A stretch of DNA of 64,000 nucleotides from Oceaniferula marina (lineage in GTDB: Bacteria; Verrucomicrobiota; Verrucomicrobiia; Verrucomicrobiales; Akkermansiaceae). The notes under the pieces were generated by a model. The model was not told the DNA's origin. It saw only the letters and a program-made list of their open reading frames with translations, and made no database searches. Every line of letters begins with the position of its first letter. Position 1 is the stretch's first letter. This document shows, in pieces, positions 13,680 to 23,825 of this stretch. The stretch covers positions 620,001 to 684,000 of the forward strand of contig NZ_JACBAZ010000004.1 in assembly GCF_013391475.1 (NCBI RefSeq), read 5' to 3'. The position numbers and the translations under genes are program-made.

Positions 13680-14249
13680 TTAGCCTTTTTCAACTTGCCA
13701 GGCTTCGAGTTCCACGGGAGTGGCCCGACCGAAAATGGTCACCGAGACGAGCAACTTACCGGTATCGTGGTCGATTTCTTCGATGACACCTGTCTGACCC
13801 TCAAATGGTCCGTCGTTGACACTGACGGTATCGCCGATTTCAAAGCTGATGGCTGGGCGGATGCTTTCTTCGCGCTCTTTGATCTGGTTGAGCATGCCGT
13901 CCACCTCACGTTGACGCATGGGGAGTGGCTTGTCCTTGGTGCCGGCAAAACCAATCACGCCGTCCATCTCCTTGATAAAATACCATGAACGATCCACCAG
14001 ACTTCCGTCTTCTTGGAAGAGCTTCATGTTGACGATGATGTATCCGGGGAAGAACTTGCGTTTGGTTTCGATTTTTTTACCTTTACGGTTTTCTTCAACT
14101 CGCTCCTGGGGAACAAGCACTTCGAAGATCAAGTCGCCCATCTCTTCCGCCTCGACTTGGCGTTGAATACGATCTCGCACTTTCTGCTCCTGTCCGGAGA
14201 GAACGTGAACGACAAACCATTGTTTGCGGGCTTCGGGAAAGGCTGGCAT
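13680..14249 (-). CDS. nusG: Transcription termination/antitermination factor NusG
   Basis: Binds the beta' clamp helices of RNA polymerase and links it to Rho or to ribosomal S10. 189 residues. The N-terminal NGN domain starts KQWFVVHVLSGQEQKVRDRI and includes FPGYIIVNM. The C-terminal KOW domain is GDTVSVNDGPFEGQTGVI near 140-155. The standard neighbours secE and rplK confirm the assignment. Confidence 0.98.
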   Translation of the reverse strand: MPAFPEARKQWFVVHVLSGQEQKVRDRIQRQVEAEEMGDLIFEVLVPQERVEENRKGKKIETKRKFFPGYIIVNMKLFQEDGSLVDRSWYFIKEMDGVIGFAGTKDKPLPMRQREVDGMLNQIKEREESIRPAISFEIGDTVSVNDGPFEGQTGVIEEIDHDTGKLLVSVTIFGRATPVELEAWQVEKG

Positions 14250-14295
14250 GAATTAAATGGGTGGTAAAAGTGAATCTAAGGATTTTAAAACCGTG

Positions 14296-14327
14296 CCTGT
14301 CAGGTGCATTCTCGATGCACAAACAGG
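14296..14327 (-). other. Hairpin in the secE-nusG gap
   Basis: CCTGT..GTGCAT pairs with ATGCAC..ACAGG around a short loop, with one small symmetric internal mismatch. No T-run. Confidence 0.5.
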
Positions 14328-14351
14328 TAAGGGCTTGGGGACGAATCCGTG

Positions 14352-14579
14352 TTACTGGCCGATGCTGGTCAGGAGGCCGAGAAGCTTGGTCGAGATAACG
14401 TCAAACAAGGAAACGTATCCGGCGAGCAAGATCATGGCTACGAGCACCACGATGGTTGAGTCAACCAACTCCTTGTACTTTTGGAACCCTTTTGCCTTCG
14501 GGTCATTATCCCAAGGCCAGGATGCCTTGCGGAGTTCGGCTTTCACTTCGTGAATAAAGGTGGCGATTTTCCTGAACAT
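14352..14579 (-). CDS. secE: Protein translocase subunit SecE
   Basis: Small essential subunit of the SecYEG channel. From the ATG at 14579 (MFRKIATFIHEVKAELRKAS) it has 75 residues. The amphipathic helix with the conserved ELRKASWP segment is followed by one membrane span (STIVVLVAMILLAGYVSLF). The frame extends upstream into the tRNA-Trp gene, so the longer version cannot be real. It sits between tRNA-Trp and nusG as in most bacteria. Confidence 0.96.
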   Translation of the reverse strand: MFRKIATFIHEVKAELRKASWPWDNDPKAKGFQKYKELVDSTIVVLVAMILLAGYVSLFDVISTKLLGLLTSIGQ

Positions 14580-14669
14580 GCTACTCTGATGGATGCTTTT
14601 GCCGGCAAGTTTGATCCTTTGCCGGTTCGGCTGCTGAATTTTTGGGGATTCTGATGTGATGTAAAAAGC

Positions 14670-14745
14670 TGGCAGGGAAGACAGGACTCGAACCTGCAAC
14701 TTTCGGTTTTGGAAACCGACGCTCTACCAATTGAACTACTTCCCT
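14670..14745 (-). tRNA. tRNA-Trp (anticodon CCA)
   Basis: 76 nt including an encoded CCA. The acceptor stem AGGGAAG/CTTCCCT, the anticodon arm CGGTTTCCAAAACCG and the T arm with GGTTCGAGTCC are all visible. Placed between tuf and secE, the conserved position in this cluster. Confidence 0.95.
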
Positions 14746-14842
14746 GTGGTGCTTTGCTTTTGCTGTGTCTGCCGTTTTCGATTTCGCCTCTGTAGAAACT
14801 CTATCTTAAACGTATCGACACTTTCTTTTTGAGGCGATTGAA

Positions 14843-14869
14843 GGGCACCCGGTCTCAGACCGAGTGCCC
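14843..14869 (-). other. Strong hairpin between tuf and tRNA-Trp
   Basis: GGGCACTCGGTC, loop TGA, GACCGGGTGCCC on the minus strand: 12 bp with one G-U pair. No T-run follows, so it may be a processing or partial termination site that separates tuf from tRNA-Trp. Confidence 0.65.
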
Positions 14870-14927
14870 CTGAAAACCAGCCTCACGGCAATCTCGATGA
14901 AGAGTTCGCCGTTTGGACTAAATTGAA

Positions 14928-16112
14928 TTAGTCGAGGATGTCGGCCACACGACCAGCACCAACGGTGCGGCCACCTTCGCGGATAGCGAAGCGCATGGCT
15001 TTTTCCATAGCGATCGGAGTGATGAGCTCGACTTCAAGAGAAATGTTGTCACCAGGCATCACCATCTCAACGCCTTCAGGAAGCTTGATGCTACCAGTCA
15101 CGTCTGTCGTACGGAAATAGAACTGAGGACGGTAGTTGCTGAAGAATGGTGTGTGGCGGCCACCTTCATCCTTGCTCAGGACGTAGATTTCACCAGTGAA
15201 CTTGGTGTGTGGGGTCACAGAACCCTTCTTGGCGATCACCTGACCACGCTCAAGGTCGTCTTTCTTAAGACCACGCATGAGGAGACCAACGTTGTCACCT
15301 GCACGACCTTCGTCGAGAAGCTTACGGAACATTTCGATGTCGGTAACGGTGGTGGTTTGAGTTGGGCGGATACCCACGATCTCAACCTCTTCCATCTTCT
15401 TAACGATACCACGCTCAACACGTCCGGTAGCAACGGTTCCACGACCTTCGATCGAGAACACGTCCTCGATAGGCATGAGGAAGTCTTGGTCGACTGGGCG
15501 CTCTGGCTCAGGAATGTAGCTGTCAACAGCTTCCATGAGCTTAAGGATGTTTGCTTTCTGGTCTTCGTCACCTTCAGCAGCCTTAAGAGCGGAACCAGCG
15601 ATGATTGGAATTTCATCACCAGGGAATTCGTAGTCGCTAAGAAGCTCACGAATCTCCATCTCAACGAGCTCAAGAAGCTCTTCGTCGTCAACCTGGTCGG
15701 TTTTGTTCATGAAAACAACCAGCGCAGGAACACCCACCTGACGAGCAAGCAGGATGTGCTCACGAGTCTGAGGCATCGGGCCGTCAGCAGCGGAACACAC
15801 AAGAATGGCTCCGTCCATCTGAGCAGCACCGGTGATCATGTTCTTCACATAGTCGGCGTGACCAGGGCAGTCCACGTGTGCGTAGTGACGGTTTGCCGTC
15901 TCATACTCAACGTGTGCTGTAGAAATTGTAATACCACGCTCACGCTCTTCAGGTGCAGCGTCGATTTCGTCGTATGCTTTTGCTTCACCTCCTTGCTGCT
16001 CAGCAAGAACATTGGTGATAACTGCAGTCAGAGTAGTTTTACCGTGGTCAACGTGACCAATGGTGCCGACGTTTACGTGCGGCTTATTCCTTTCAAATGC
16101 TTCTTTAGCCAT
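14928..16112 (-). CDS. tuf: Elongation factor Tu
   Basis: GTPase that delivers aminoacyl-tRNA to the ribosome. 394 residues, standard length. G1 [11 protein letters not shown] at about 19-29, G3 [21 protein letters not shown]4 NKTD and the domain 2/3 blocks ([13 protein letters not shown], and [20 protein letters not shown]) are intact. Located between tRNA-Thr and tRNA-Trp at the head of the ribosomal/RNA polymerase cluster. Confidence 0.99.
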   Translation of the reverse strand: MAKEAFERNKPHVNVGTIGHVDHGKTTLTAVITNVLAEQQGGEAKAYDEIDAAPEERERGITISTAHVEYETANRHYAHVDCPGHADYVKNMITGAAQMDGAILVCSAADGPMPQTREHILLARQVGVPALVVFMNKTDQVDDEELLELVEMEIRELLSDYEFPGDEIPIIAGSALKAAEGDEDQKANILKLMEAVDSYIPEPERPVDQDFLMPIEDVFSIEGRGTVATGRVERGIVKKMEEVEIVGIRPTQTTTVTDIEMFRKLLDEGRAGDNVGLLMRGLKKDDLERGQVIAKKGSVTPHTKFTGEIYVLSKDEGGRHTPFFSNYRPQFYFRTTDVTGSIKLPEGVEMVMPGDNISLEVELITPIAMEKAMRFAIREGGRTVGAGRVADILD

Positions 16113-16213
16113 GATTTTGTGTTTGGTTGATTCCCTTACGGGTTGCTGGTTTTTCTTGTTGGGCGGCCCCGGCTTTATGAAAGCTGAAACCTGAGGTTGT
16201 TTATTCTCCGGGC

Positions 16214-16288
<75 letters not shown>

Positions 16289-16401
16289 TTTACGCTCGAC
16301 TCTCTTCCCCTCGAAACCCATTCGATCCCCTCGCGACCCACACGCCGAAACGCATGGAAAATCAAGGAGCTCGCACGACTTACCGTGGGAAAGCGGGCGG
16401 C

Positions 16402-16429
16402 AAACTAGCAGAGAACGCACGTCTGTCAA
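16402..16429 (-). promoter_or_regulatory. Sigma70-type promoter for the tRNA-Thr-tuf cluster
   Basis: A perfect -35 TTGACA (16424-16429), a 16-bp spacer and a -10-like TAGTTT (16402-16407) on the minus strand, with a T-rich stretch directly upstream of the -35. It lies about 115 bp before tRNA-Thr. Confidence 0.65.
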
Positions 16430-16794
16430 AAAAAAACTCTCCCTATTTCATTTTTTTTTGCCAAATATTCGAAATATCGTGAAGCCCAACCTATCAGTAA
16501 AGAGATGCTAATAATTAGTATTAATTAACAAAGGGCCGGGAGACCTTGTTTATACCAAGTTAGATCGAGCCGTTGATTCCAACACCTAGCAGATCCGCAC
16601 CACCGCTGGCCTCACCCGCCCACCCCCGCCGTTTTCTGTGACATCATTACCGTACAATCGAATTCAGAGCCCTAAATTCAGAGCCCAATTGCCCCGGGGC
16701 GTCGAGAGGTTTACCCATCCGCGCGAGGATCGAGCCAGCAGACTAAGATTTCAAAAACAACCGTTCTATTTTTGCCATCTCCCGGGCTTTCTGC
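16430..16794. other. Divergent intergenic region, tRNA-Thr cluster / Na-phosphate symporter
   Basis: No gene. The left part is A/T-rich and contains TAATAATTAGTATTAATTAA near 16510. A tandem 12-mer AATTCAGAGCCC occurs at 16661-16672 and 16675-16686. It must contain the symporter promoter, but no hexamer pair stands out. Confidence 0.45.
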
Positions 16795-18507
16795 TTGAGT
16801 GAGCTCATGGCCTTGATTCTTGCTGATATCACAACCAATACAGAACTCGACCTTTTACCCATCCTAATCGGCATGCTCGGAGGGCTCGCACTCTTCCTCT
16901 TTGGAATGGAGCAAATGTCGACGGCTTTGAAAGCCATCGCCGGAGACGGGCTGCGTAAAATCCTGGCCAAGCTCACCACGAACCGATTCACGGGAGCCGC
17001 GGCAGGAGCGATTGTCACTTCAATCATCCAGTCATCTTCAGTTACCACGGTGCTGGTCGTCGGCTTTATTTCAGCCGGGTTGATGAACTTCAGCCAATCC
17101 ATCGGCATCATCATGGGAGCCAATGTGGGCACAACGATGACGGCTCAAATCATCGCCTTTAAAGTAACCAAGTATGCACTTCTTCTGATTGGCACCGGAT
17201 TCTCCCTTTCCTTTTTCTTCAAAAATGAACGCCTCAAACATTACGGGAATATGATCATGGGGCTGGGCCTGATCTTTTATGGTATGCAGCTCATGGGTGA
17301 CAGCACAGCCCCCCTGCAAACCTTCGCCCCCTTCATTGATTTTATGAAGAACATGGACTCGCCCTTGATGGGTATCGCATTTGGAGCCCTGTTCACAGCC
17401 TTGGTCCAAAGCTCTTCAGCAACGACCGGTATTGTCATCGTTCTCGCGACACAAGGGTTCTTATCCCTGGATGCCGGCATAGCTCTGATTTTCGGTGCCA
17501 ATATCGGGACCTGCTTCACCGCCTGGCTTGCCTCTCTCGGTAAGTCCATAGAAGCCAAACGGGCAGTCGCCGTCCACATCATCTTCAACATCGCAGGCGT
17601 CGTCCTCTGGTTCTTCTTCATCCCCCAACTGGCCGAAGTCGTGCGAAACATCTCACCCCAGGCCGCAGCACTGGAAAAAACCGCTCGCCTCGCCGCAGAG
17701 ACACCACGTCAAATTGCCAACGCCCACACGATTTTCAATGTAACCAACACCTTCGTCTTCATTTGGCTCGTCCACCCCCTCGCCCGCTTCATCCTGCGCC
17801 TGATCCCTGACGCCCCGGCCTCGCCCGATAAGCAAGATAAAACCTATGAACCCAAGTATCTCGATGAAAGCCAGCTACAAACCCCCGCCCTTGCTCTGGA
17901 ATCCATCCGACTCGAGCTCATCCGCATGGGGAGTTCCACCCTGAATATCACCCACAAGGCAATCGACACCGTGATCCGGGGAGATGAACAGGCAATGAAG
18001 AACCTGCGGGATATGGACAATATCGTCGATAGCCTCCATGCCGCCATTCTGAGCTACCTCGGCAAACTCTCATCCCAAGCACTCGATGAAAAACAAGCTG
18101 CCGCGATGCATCGCTACCTCTCGGCAGCCAATTACCTCGAAAACATCGGCGACATGGTCGAAACCAATCTGGTCGAGGCCGGCTACGACCGACTCGAAAC
18201 CGGACTACAAATCAGCCAGGCGACTCAGGACGTGCTGGCCCATTTCCATACCGAAGTCAGCGAATCCGTCAAACAGGCCATTGATGCCCTGGTCGATAAC
18301 GACCACCACATCGCGAGCGAAGTGATTCACGCCAAACCCCATATATCACACTTGGCCAACGAGGCGGAAAAACACCTCTCCCGCCGGCTTACAGCAAAGG
18401 AACCCCAACGCGTCGTCGCCTTCCATCTCGAGTCCGAGATTATCGAGCATCTAAAGCGGATGTATTATTTCGCCAAACGCATCGCCAAGCTTGTAGATAC
18501 GGAATAG
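16795..18507 (+). CDS. Na/phosphate symporter with PhoU-like C-terminal domain
   Basis: Sodium-driven phosphate uptake or export in the inner membrane (NptA/YjbB family). The membrane part (about residues 18-330) has the two inverted family repeats, each with a QSSS motif: IIQSSSVTTVLVVGF near 78 and LVQSSSATTGIVIVL near 203. GANVGTTMTA and GANIGTCFTAWLA accompany them. From about 350 a soluble helical PhoU-like domain follows. The start is TTG at 16795 or ATG at 16807; the reading frame is otherwise clear. Its stop lies one base from the fhs stop, tail to tail. Confidence 0.93.
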   Translation: MSELMALILADITTNTELDLLPILIGMLGGLALFLFGMEQMSTALKAIAGDGLRKILAKLTTNRFTGAAAGAIVTSIIQSSSVTTVLVVGFISAGLMNFSQSIGIIMGANVGTTMTAQIIAFKVTKYALLLIGTGFSLSFFFKNERLKHYGNMIMGLGLIFYGMQLMGDSTAPLQTFAPFIDFMKNMDSPLMGIAFGALFTALVQSSSATTGIVIVLATQGFLSLDAGIALIFGANIGTCFTAWLASLGKSIEAKRAVAVHIIFNIAGVVLWFFFIPQLAEVVRNISPQAAALEKTARLAAETPRQIANAHTIFNVTNTFVFIWLVHPLARFILRLIPDAPASPDKQDKTYEPKYLDESQLQTPALALESIRLELIRMGSSTLNITHKAIDTVIRGDEQAMKNLRDMDNIVDSLHAAILSYLGKLSSQALDEKQAAAMHRYLSAANYLENIGDMVETNLVEAGYDRLETGLQISQATQDVLAHFHTEVSESVKQAIDALVDNDHHIASEVIHAKPHISHLANEAEKHLSRRLTAKEPQRVVAFHLESEIIEHLKRMYYFAKRIAKLVDTE

Positions 18508-18508
18508 G

Positions 18509-20182
18509 TTAAAACAAACCTATCACCTTACCATCGTCATCGAGGTCAATCCGGTTTGCGGCCGGCACTTTGGGCAGCCCCGGCATCGTCATCACATCAC
18601 CACAGAGAATAATGACGAATTCAGCACCTGCTGCGAGGCGAACTTCCCGGATTTTGACCACATGTCCCTCGGGAGCTCCGAGCAATTTGGGATCGGTGGA
18701 AAATGAAAACTGAGTTTTGGCCACACAGATCGGATAGTGGCCGAAACCCTCATCCTGAAGACGCTTAATCTGGTTGCGCACCTTGGTATCTGCCACCACC
18801 TCGCTTGCACCGTAGATTTTTTTCGCCACAGCCTCCATTTTCCCCCACAAAGGTGTATCGTCTTCGTAAACAAACTTAAAATCTGCGGGGCAATGTTCGA
18901 GAACGTTAAGCACGGCCTTCGCCATATCCTCAGCCCCCTCACCACCCTTGGCCCAGTGCTCGGATAACACCACATCGACCTGAAGGTGTGCCAACTTTTT
19001 ACGAAGCAAGTCGATCTCGGCCTCGGTATCTGCGGTGAAGCGGTTGATCGCCACCACGCAGGGAAGTCCGAAGTTCTCACGCAGGTTGCGAACGTGCCTC
19101 TCCAGGTTTTTAATCCCCTTCTCAAGAGCCACCAGGTTTTCTTCCGCCAAATCTTTGACGGCAACTCCCCCGTGGTATTTCAAGGCCTTAATGGTCGCGA
19201 CCAAAACCGAAGCATCCGGACGGATCCCGGACTTTCGGCATTTGATATCGATGAATTTCTCCGCTCCAAGGTCCGCCCCGAAGCCAGCCTCTGTCACCAC
19301 ATAGTCAGCCAATTTCAGAGCCGATTTCGTAGCGATCACCGAGTTACAACCGTGTGCAATATTCGCAAACGGACCACCGTGAATAATCGCCATATTCCCC
19401 TCCAGCGTTTGCACCAGGTTCGGCTTAAACGCATCCTTCAAAAGAACGGTCATCGCGCCATGTGCATCCAGATCACGGGCACGAATCGGCTTCCGCTCAC
19501 GCGTATAACCCACAATGATATTCCCAAGTTTTTCCTTGAGCTCCTTGATGGATGTCGCCAAACAGAAAATCGCCATGACTTCGCTGGCCACGACGATGTC
19601 AAATCCGTCGGTCCGGGGGTAACCATTGTTCAATCCACCCAAGGCAACCGTGATTTCGCGCAAGGATCGGTCATTCATATCCACCACCCGCTTCCAAGTC
19701 ACGCGGCGCTGGTCGATCTGCAACAGGTTGCCGTGATGGATATGGTTATCCACCATCGCAGCCAGCAAGTTGTTCGCCAAGCCAATGGCGTGAAAATCAC
19801 CGGTAAAATGCAAGTTGATGTCTTCCATTGGCAGCACCTGGGAATATCCGCCACCGGCAGCACCACCTTTCATTCCGAAACAAGGCCCAAGTGACGGCTC
19901 CCGCAAACAAACGACCGCCTTTTTACCCAAGCGGTTCAAAGCATCCGTCAGACCCACGCTGGTCGTGGTCTTCCCCTCTCCCGCCGGGGTCGGGCTGACA
20001 GCCGCCACGAGAATCAACTTACCATCAGGCCGGTCTTTCAAACTGTCGAGATACTCAAGCGAAAGCTTCGCCTTATAATGGCCATAAGGGTCGAGGTGCT
20101 CATCTGCTATCCCCAGTTTTTCTTCGGCCAATGTAGCGATGCGTTGCATCTCCGCCTTTTGCGCAATCTCAATATCAGTCAT
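18509..20182 (-). CDS. fhs: Formate-tetrahydrofolate ligase
   Basis: ATP-dependent formylation of tetrahydrofolate, feeding one-carbon metabolism. 557 residues, the normal family size. ATP-binding loop [14 protein letters not shown] at about 65-78. Further conserved blocks are [29 protein letters not shown] and the metal/folate region [13 protein letters not shown]. Single gene, convergent with the symporter and divergent from the oxidoreductase at 20348. Confidence 0.98.
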   Translation of the reverse strand: MTDIEIAQKAEMQRIATLAEEKLGIADEHLDPYGHYKAKLSLEYLDSLKDRPDGKLILVAAVSPTPAGEGKTTTSVGLTDALNRLGKKAVVCLREPSLGPCFGMKGGAAGGGYSQVLPMEDINLHFTGDFHAIGLANNLLAAMVDNHIHHGNLLQIDQRRVTWKRVVDMNDRSLREITVALGGLNNGYPRTDGFDIVVASEVMAIFCLATSIKELKEKLGNIIVGYTRERKPIRARDLDAHGAMTVLLKDAFKPNLVQTLEGNMAIIHGGPFANIAHGCNSVIATKSALKLADYVVTEAGFGADLGAEKFIDIKCRKSGIRPDASVLVATIKALKYHGGVAVKDLAEENLVALEKGIKNLERHVRNLRENFGLPCVVAINRFTADTEAEIDLLRKKLAHLQVDVVLSEHWAKGGEGAEDMAKAVLNVLEHCPADFKFVYEDDTPLWGKMEAVAKKIYGASEVVADTKVRNQIKRLQDEGFGHYPICVAKTQFSFSTDPKLLGAPEGHVVKIREVRLAAGAEFVIILCGDVMTMPGLPKVPAANRIDLDDDGKVIGLF

Positions 20183-20347
20183 GCTGCGAAGCTACGGATT
20201 TGCTCTCAGAAAAAAAGGGAAATCTCTCGTCATTTTTGCCAATTCCTATGCGAATATCACCCAATCCGTCATACCCCTCGGAAAAAATCTTCGACTGCCA
20301 CGTTGATCGCTTTCCACGCACCGGCAAAAACGCTATGTTGGGTGCTT

Positions 20348-22672
20348 ATGCCAAACCCCGACAAGAACCTGCAAAAGCCTGCCCCTAAAATCGGCAAACC
20401 CAAAAACTACGCTGGAGGCAACCCGGCCGTTGCCTCCGCTATGCGGCATGTGCTCAAATCCGCCGGCCCCGTCCGTGGCACCAAGGCATTACTCGAACTC
20501 AACCAAATCGATGGGTTCGACTGCCCGAGCTGTGCCTGGCCGGACCCGGACGATGAACGCAGCCATGCCGAGTTCTGTGAAAATGGAGCCAAGGCCATCG
20601 CCTCCGAAGCCACAACCCGCCGGATCGAAAGAAGCTTTTTCCGCAAACACAGCATTGAAGAGCTCGCGAGCCAAAGCGATTACTGGCACGACCAACAAGG
20701 GCGGCTCACCGAACCCATGATCCTTCGTCAGGGAGATACCCATTACCACCCGATCTCCTGGGACGAGGCCTTTGCTTTAATCTCTTCCGAACTGCATAAT
20801 TTACCGACACCGGACGATGCCATTTTCTACACCTCGGGTCGCACCAGTAACGAAGCGGCATTCCTCTATCAATTGTTTGCCCGGCATTTTGGCACCAACA
20901 ACCTGCCTGACTGCTCCAACATGTGCCATGAGTCCAGCGGCACGGCAATGAAACAATCGGTTGGCGTTGGAAAGGGCACCGTTAGCCTGGATGACATCCA
21001 TCAGGCGGACACCATCCTCTGCATCGGCCAAAACCCGGGCACCAACCACCCGAGGATGTTATCCACCTTAGAGACAGCCGTTCAAAATGGCGCCCGCATC
21101 ATTGCCATCAACCCTCTGAAAGAGGCGGGACTCATCGGCTTTGCCCACCCGCAAAAAATCTCCGGAATGCTTGGCCAGTCCACCCCGCTGGCATCCCAAT
21201 ACCTCCAAGTGAAGGTCAACGGCGACCTGGCCCTCTTACGAGCCTTGGGCAAGGCCTTGTTCGAGCGGGAAGCAGCAACTCCCGGAAGCGTCATCGATCA
21301 CGACTTCATCCAACAACACACCCAAGGCATTGAAGCCTACCAACAACGCTGCGAAGAAGCCAACTGGGATGAGCTTTGCACATTATCCGGAATCGACAAA
21401 GACAGCATCAACACCCTAGCAGACACCCTACTGCGAGGAGAGCGCAAACTCATCACCTGCTGGGCAATGGGTCTCACCCAGCATCGCAACGCGGTTGCCA
21501 CGATCCGGGAAATCGCAAATCTTCACTTTCTATTGGGAGCGCTTGGCCGCACCGGAGCCGGGCTCTGCCCGGTTCGGGGCCACAGCAACGTCCAAGGCGA
21601 CCGGACCGTTGGTATTTATGAAAAAATGCCTGAGTCCTTTCTCAAGCGACTGGACGCAACCTTCGGCATCAATGCCCCACGCAAACACGGACTCGACACC
21701 GTGGATGCGATCCACGCCATGCACAGGGATGCAGGAAAAGTCTTTTTTGCCTTGGGAGGCAATTTTCTTCAAGCATCGCCCGATACCTCTTTCACAGCAC
21801 AAGCACTCAGGAATTGCAGCCTAACCTGCCACGTTTCCACCAAACTCAACCGCTCCCATTTGGTTGGGGGCACCACCGCCCTGATCCTCCCATGTTTGGG
21901 TCGCAGCGAGCGAGATATCCAGCACGGTGAAGAGCAATTCGTTAGCTGTGAAAACTCGATGGGTATCGTCCACCAATCCAAAGGAACGCTCAATCCGGCG
22001 TCACGAGACCTCCTGAGTGAACCTGAAATCATCGCCCGCCTCGCGGAGGCCACCCTCGGTGACACGGAGCGTATCCGCTGGCGATGGTTGACCCAGGACT
22101 ACGATCGGATCCGACTCCTCATCGAGCAATGCATTCCTGGCTTTGCCCCTTACAACCGCCGGGTCCGCAAACCAGGAGGCTTCTACCTCCCCAATCCAGT
22201 CAAACAGCGGGTGTGGAAAACCGCGTCAGGTAAAGCGGAATTCAGCAGCAGCCCACTGGAACAATTTGAAGTTGCACCGGGAAATCTGATTCTTCAAACC
22301 CTGCGAAGCCACGATCAATACAACACCACCATCTACGGGCTCAACGACCGATACCGTGGTATCGGTATGGGCAGGGAGATCATTTTCCTCAACCCCGATG
22401 ATATGCAATCCAAAGGCATCAAACCCATTAGCCGCGTTGACATCACCAGCTATTGGTATGATAATCAGGACGGTGCTAGCGCTCCGAATCAAGCTACGGC
22501 TGAAACCAGACAACTCAGCGGATTTTACGCCATCCCCTATGACATGCCGCGAGGCACCGCGGCAGCGTATTTTCCTGAAGCCAACGAACTGGTTCCAGTC
22601 CACGCAACCGCCAGGGAAAGCAACACCCCCACCAGCAAATCGATCGAAATCAGTATCACACCCACACCATGA
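20348..22672 (+). CDS. FdhF/YdeP-type molybdopterin oxidoreductase
   Basis: Molybdopterin-dependent oxidoreductase alpha-subunit family related to formate dehydrogenases; the physiological substrate of the YdeP branch is not established. From ATG at 20348 it has 774 residues. The open frame reaches back into fhs, but those residues are not family-like. Seen: GFDCPSCAWPDP near 57-68, a cysteine pair in place of the four-cysteine Fe-S loop of true formate dehydrogenases; FYTSGRTSNEAAFLYQLFAR; and NNLPDCSNMCHESSG with the cofactor-facing segment. ILCIGQNPGTNHPRM and GRTGAGLCPVRGHSNVQGD are cofactor-binding blocks. No signal peptide. Its stop overlaps the next gene by 4 nt, so the two are translated together. 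Next to fhs a formate link is tempting but is only inference. Confidence 0.92.
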   Translation: MPNPDKNLQKPAPKIGKPKNYAGGNPAVASAMRHVLKSAGPVRGTKALLELNQIDGFDCPSCAWPDPDDERSHAEFCENGAKAIASEATTRRIERSFFRKHSIEELASQSDYWHDQQGRLTEPMILRQGDTHYHPISWDEAFALISSELHNLPTPDDAIFYTSGRTSNEAAFLYQLFARHFGTNNLPDCSNMCHESSGTAMKQSVGVGKGTVSLDDIHQADTILCIGQNPGTNHPRMLSTLETAVQNGARIIAINPLKEAGLIGFAHPQKISGMLGQSTPLASQYLQVKVNGDLALLRALGKALFEREAATPGSVIDHDFIQQHTQGIEAYQQRCEEANWDELCTLSGIDKDSINTLADTLLRGERKLITCWAMGLTQHRNAVATIREIANLHFLLGALGRTGAGLCPVRGHSNVQGDRTVGIYEKMPESFLKRLDATFGINAPRKHGLDTVDAIHAMHRDAGKVFFALGGNFLQASPDTSFTAQALRNCSLTCHVSTKLNRSHLVGGTTALILPCLGRSERDIQHGEEQFVSCENSMGIVHQSKGTLNPASRDLLSEPEIIARLAEATLGDTERIRWRWLTQDYDRIRLLIEQCIPGFAPYNRRVRKPGGFYLPNPVKQRVWKTASGKAEFSSSPLEQFEVAPGNLILQTLRSHDQYNTTIYGLNDRYRGIGMGREIIFLNPDDMQSKGIKPISRVDITSYWYDNQDGASAPNQATAETRQLSGFYAIPYDMPRGTAAAYFPEANELVPVHATARESNTPTSKSIEISITPTP

Positions 22673-22935
22673 AAATTGTCTATATCCTCGTCAACAGGAT
22701 GAATCGCCGGTTCATCGGCACCACCGAAGATGTCGAAGCCGAAGTCCGTTCCCACAACAAGGGAGAGTTCAAAGGTACCAAGGCATTCAAACCCTGGCGG
22801 CTCGAATGGGAAAGCAACCCCATCAGCGTCAATGAAGCGGCCCGCCTGGAAACCAAACTGAGGCATCACAAAACCAATGCGCCGATGCTCCAGCAGATTA
22901 TGAATGAACACGAATTCCCAAAACCCAAGTTTTAA
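22669..22935 (+). CDS. Small GIY-YIG domain protein
   Basis: 88 residues made of a single GIY-YIG nuclease-type fold, as in the YhbQ/UvrC-N group. VYIL (4-7) and RFIGTT (14-19) stand for the GIY and YIG strands, with phenylalanine replacing tyrosine in the second. Conserved arginine and HNKG follow (R27, H29-G32), and the metal-ligand glutamate is E61 in AARLETKL. Substrates of these small proteins are poorly known. The ATG overlaps the upstream stop (ATGA), showing translational coupling to the oxidoreductase. Confidence 0.8.
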   Translation: MKIVYILVNRMNRRFIGTTEDVEAEVRSHNKGEFKGTKAFKPWRLEWESNPISVNEAARLETKLRHHKTNAPMLQQIMNEHEFPKPKF

Positions 22936-22950
22936 TAAACAACCATAGCC

Positions 22951-23072
22951 GGTAGGGAGGATGGGCCCAATCCTCCGTCAGATCATCCTTTAGCAGCCCC
23001 CTATCCTTCTGAATATAAAGAATAATGTTAGATAGATGTATCTGCAGCTGATTGAGGCCAATCAGCCCTACC
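22951..23072. repeat. Inverted-repeat element between convergent genes
   Basis: GGTAGGGAGGATGGGCC (22951-22967) and GGCCAATCAGCCCTACC (23056-23072) are inverted with 14/17 matches. A nested perfect 7-bp stem lies at 22956-22976. The interval between genes (22936-23118) is otherwise empty. It may be a small dispersed palindrome or serve as a two-way terminator. Confidence 0.5.
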
Positions 23073-23118
23073 AACTCTGAACATTTCAACCTGCAACTTG
23101 GCCAGCCAGCTAAACACC

Positions 23119-23802
23119 TCAACCTAGCTTCTTCAGCCAGGATTCGGTGGCATATCTTGCCTGAGCAAGCTCGAGCGAAGCCTCCAACATGTCGGCCCCC
23201 GGATCCCAGTCATGGGGGGTGCCCGGACAAAGCTCGGAGACCAATTGTTGGGTGAATGCCTCAGCCGTAATCTTCGTGATCACGCTCCCTTGGTGCAGCA
23301 AACCATACCGACTGCGGCGCTGCCCCGCGCCAGCGACTTTTTCACCGGACATATTGGTCAGATCATAAGCCACCGGATTAGTAAAACAAGCTGCGCCGCC
23401 GTCACCTTCATCCACCACCGTTAGACGAACGGATTCCCCCAGGGCATTCATCACATTGGCTACCGCCTGATGAATCACCCGGTAACTTTCCGCCCCCCTC
23501 GCCGAGGCCAGTTCATGCGACCTCGGAACAGCCAGCGTGTAGGTCAGGTCAATCCGATGATCCACCACCCCACCGCCAGTCCATCGCCTGACATAGGTCA
23601 GTTCATCATCAGGAAACGCGTCTGTAGCTTCACTCAAGGGTAAAAAATAACCAAAGGTCACCGTCGGCTCCACCCAATGATAGACCCGGAGGATCGGCCG
23701 GTCATTGACCTGCTCCATCATCAACTGATCCACGGCCATGTTCTCCGCACCCGTCCTGGGGGTCGGATCGCACCAAACATCAAGTGACTCGAAGACAGAC
23801 AC
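23119..23802 (-). CDS. Lipoate-protein ligase A family protein
   Basis: Biotin/lipoate ligase-fold protein, 227 residues with a GTG start. The family signature RRWTGGG is at about 72-78, followed by VVDHRIDLTYTLAVPR. The catalytic-lysine block is GEKVAGAGQRRSRYGLLHQG near 153-172. It could attach lipoate, transfer octanoate (LipM/LipL type) or be a relative of different specificity; sequence alone does not decide. It lies 23 bp after kbl in the same direction, so the two may be cotranscribed. Lipoylated enzymes include the glycine cleavage system, and kbl is also in glycine metabolism, but that connection is inferred. Confidence 0.85.
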   Translation of the reverse strand: MSVFESLDVWCDPTPRTGAENMAVDQLMMEQVNDRPILRVYHWVEPTVTFGYFLPLSEATDAFPDDELTYVRRWTGGGVVDHRIDLTYTLAVPRSHELASARGAESYRVIHQAVANVMNALGESVRLTVVDEGDGGAACFTNPVAYDLTNMSGEKVAGAGQRRSRYGLLHQGSVITKITAEAFTQQLVSELCPGTPHDWDPGADMLEASLELAQARYATESWLKKLG

Positions 23803-23825
23803 GAAGTCCTACTGGTCGTTAGCAC

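Noticed and set aside
20183-20347. Possible riboswitch between fhs and the oxidoreductase
   Set aside because: The 165-bp interval shows no conserved tetrahydrofolate or molybdenum-cofactor RNA pattern.
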